DNA of 39,680 nt from JAVBMC01 sp031552845 (lineage in GTDB: Bacteria > Verrucomicrobiota > Kiritimatiellia > RFP12 > DVOR01). Positions 39,608-39,680 of this stretch are shown here, piece after piece; position 1 is the first letter of the stretch, and the number at the start of each line of letters is the position of its first letter. The translations under genes and the position numbers were made by a program. The notes below the pieces were generated by a model, which was not told the origin of the DNA, ran no database searches, and saw only the letters and a program-made list of their open reading frames with translations. The stretch spans positions 1-39,680 of the forward strand of contig JAVBMC010000071.1 in assembly GCA_031552845.1 (NCBI GenBank), in the 5' to 3' direction.

Positions 39608-39680
39608 ACCACCGCCCCGGCAGGCCAGGGCCGGGGGGGGCGGGGGGGGGCGCGGCGGGGGGGGGGCGAGGGGCGGACGC
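39608..39680. other. G-homopolymer-rich contig end, probably unreliable sequence
   Basis: The last ~55 bases consist largely of runs of 4-10 G with scattered C, unlike anything else in the window, where the plus strand is C-rich. This looks like poly-G base-calling or assembly error at a contig end rather than biology. Confidence 0.7.

Noticed and set aside
39608..39680. G-quadruplex or regulatory G-rich region upstream of ymdB
   Set aside because: Long G runs appear only at the extreme end of the sequence, more consistent with base-calling or assembly error.

Overview
The window reads as a chromosomal segment of a Gram-negative-type bacterium. Lipoprotein signals, SPFH membrane proteins, a GtrA protein and sigma70-like promoters (TTGACA, a 16-17 nt spacer, TATAAT) are all present. 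Several traits suggest the Verrucomicrobiota/Kiritimatiellota/Lentisphaerota group, probably a gut or anaerobic lineage: a fungal-Ilv5-like ketol-acid reductoisomerase, a LamG/FN3 surface protein, a BspA-like leucine-rich lipoprotein, an HU-like protein with a DUF4469-type tail, an S23-type four-helix-bundle gene, and GH26 and amino-sugar catabolism. This placement is inference from gene content, not a phylogenetic result. The last ~70 bases are G-homopolymer-rich and look like a poor contig end.

Layout. 1-1.9 kb (+): the end of a CCA/poly(A) polymerase-type nucleotidyltransferase, a nitroreductase, and a secreted GH26 mannanase. 2.1-7.4 kb (-): formate-THF ligase (fhs), a YjbR/MmcQ protein, a low-GC secreted alpha/beta hydrolase, GtrA, two lipoproteins and a DJ-1/PfpI protein. 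7.5-10.4 kb (-): Tex, then a small secreted protein. 10.7-13.0 kb (-): a large LamG/FN3 surface protein. 13.1-16.5 kb (-): a MoxR-DUF58-BatD-like operon interrupted by an S23-type gene flanked by inverted TAATAAGT-type repeats. 17.0-18.1 kb (-): an HU-like gene behind a long structured leader. 18.5-19.4 kb (+): a HAD hydrolase. 19.5-23.6 kb (-): nrdR, a YqfO/NIF3-like gene and two SPFH proteins with repeated N-terminal domains. 23.8-24.9 kb (+): ilvC. 25.3-28.1 kb (-): a BspA-like lipoprotein, a 22-bp tandem array, and a short transcription unit behind a second copy of the structured leader. 28.2-30.2 kb (+): an Ada-AlkA fusion and an Ogt-type methyltransferase. 30.3 kb (-): tRNA-Ser(GGA). 30.5-38.7 kb (-): a seven-gene amino-sugar operon. 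38.8-39.6 kb (-): a YmdB-type phosphoesterase.

How the genes fit together. The 30.5-38.7 kb operon is a coherent N-acetylhexosamine route: Na+-coupled uptake, two different sugar-kinase families (ROK-like and NahK-like), NagA deacetylation and NagB deamination, plus an oxidoreductase and a TIM-barrel epimerase. The Ada-AlkA and Ogt genes form an alkylation-repair pair. MoxR, DUF58 and the BatD-like protein form a partial Bat/aerotolerance-type cluster.

The most unusual signal is a ~110-nt RNA element present twice (17931-18040 and 27805-27917, both minus strand). Each copy lies exactly 7 nt downstream of the -10 box of a TTGACT-16-nt promoter, so the transcript should start at its closing stem. 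The copies share long conserved blocks and predicted hairpins with compensatory changes. One copy leads the HU-like gene. The other leads a 70-codon membrane or secreted peptide gene that ends at a strong terminator. I do not recognise the family. Other unexplained structure includes 22- and 23-bp tandem arrays whose units each contain an inverted repeat, dispersed hairpin repeats, and 9-nt-periodic GACCTCATC repeats clustered in the intergenic regions around these loci.
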